From NCBI RefSeq assembly GCF_051020765.1, contig NW_027469565.1, positions 1 to 64,000 on the forward strand: 64,000 bases of DNA, read 5' to 3'. Below, one piece after another: positions 63,901-64,000 of the stretch; positions within the stretch are counted from its first letter, which is position 1, and every line of letters starts with the position of its first letter. Source of the DNA: Lasioglossum baleicum (Eukaryota > Arthropoda > Insecta > Hymenoptera > Halictidae). Made by a program: the position numbers and the translations under genes. Below the pieces are notes generated by a model. The model made no database searches, was not told where the DNA came from, and worked only from the letters and a program-made list of their open reading frames with translations.

Positions 63901-64000
63901 ACGCAGAATACCTGCATTCACCCTGGGTATCAAAGTATAGACGAAGCTATTGCCTTATCGGTACGACTCTCAAAGAAGGTGGTACCGATCCCGAACAGTC
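60949..64000 (+). repeat. Satellite array block 13, forward polarity, continues beyond the window
   Basis: About nine forward monomers running off the right edge. Spacing is especially regular at its end, with unit starts at 62566, 62907, 63253, 63598 and 63943, giving periods of 341, 346, 345 and 345 bp. A small local duplication of a catata word lies near 62081-62096. No gene is visible. Confidence 0.93.
62907..63252 (+). repeat. Representative 346-bp satellite monomer, subtype A
   Basis: One monomer with exactly the modal length. It runs from gaagcaattgacttagcc to the base before the next gaag start. The first ggtaacgttc motif begins at 62945 and its second-half counterpart (ggtgacgttctc) at 63122, 177 bp apart, which shows the dimeric build. 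The central stretch is subtype A: gcccatcac, then acccgacgata and cgctctcgatc in place of the B-type gcaagacac core. Since 346 leaves a remainder of 1 when divided by 3, no reading frame can pass through successive units. Confidence 0.9.

Noticed and set aside
1..64000. Many open reading frames of 60-140 codons on both strands
   Set aside because: They recur as the same peptides wherever the satellite has the same phase. The 346-bp period shifts frame each unit, none shows a recognisable domain, and even the near-identical duplicates merely copy the same shadow frames.
1..64000. CENP-B box in the satellite
   Set aside because: The closest consensus stretch (tctcgatacagcgggt) resembles TTCGNNNNANNCGGG but has one mismatch and is one base too short between the two conserved parts.
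1..64000. CRISPR array or bacterial genes
   Set aside because: The repeats are 346 bp, diverged and without unique spacers of uniform length. No bacterial gene, ribosome-binding or operon pattern is present.

Overview
This window appears to contain no protein-coding gene. It is almost entirely one family of old, strongly diverged satellite DNA, arranged as about 180 tandem copies of a roughly 346-bp monomer. Long satellite arrays interrupted by a retroposon-like insert with a long target-site duplication point to a eukaryotic nuclear genome, most likely heterochromatin (pericentromeric, centromeric or subtelomeric). I cannot name the species or a known satellite family from sequence alone. 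Many short reading frames occur on both strands, but they are shadows of the repeat: the period is not a multiple of three, and the same peptides recur at unrelated sites.

The forward (F) monomer can be followed by its landmarks in order: gaagctattgacttagccg, ggtaacgttctcgaacgg, cgaagttatactctcgatac, cagcgggttag, ggaaggtaaggcc, ggtaacgttctcaaacgg, cgtgaattaaggtgtc, cagcggatttactcccgg, cctggtttgactc. The motif ggtaacgttctc.aacggtttgac occurs twice per monomer, about 178 bp apart, so the unit looks like an ancient dimer of about 178 + 168 bp. Two monomer subtypes (A and B) differ in a central diagnostic stretch.

The array changes polarity 12 times. F blocks: 1-5464, 12921-27235, 29211-38437, 40580-46830, 50203-51955, 57838-59975, 60949-64000. 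Reverse (R) blocks: 5465-12920, 27236-29210, 38438-40579, 46831-50202, 51956-57837, 59976-60948. Several breakpoints are copies of one another, so a few ancestral inversion junctions were multiplied by large duplications. Single monomers are very diverged, but multi-kilobase segments are nearly identical. Bases 1 to about 4130 form an inverted duplicate of about 52590-57430. Direct duplicates include 26532-27465 / 51253-52184, 19150-20552 / 58349-59897, 22319-23220 / 32141-33048, 23221-23459 / 46581-46829 and 14894-15396 / 30881-31384.

The only non-satellite DNA found is a GC-richer dispersed element of about 520-545 bp. There is a full copy at 8505-9047 (+) with a perfect 15-bp target-site duplication and a full copy at 35071-35591 (-) with an imperfect 11-bp duplication and a 13-G run at its edge. 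A 55-bp end fragment lies at 37783-37837. The long duplications suggest target-primed reverse transcription (SINE-like or a non-autonomous non-LTR retroposon). The fragment sits at the same monomer position and host/element boundary as copy 1, so it is probably a rearranged duplicate of that insertion rather than a third event. This element is the best candidate for something undescribed here.
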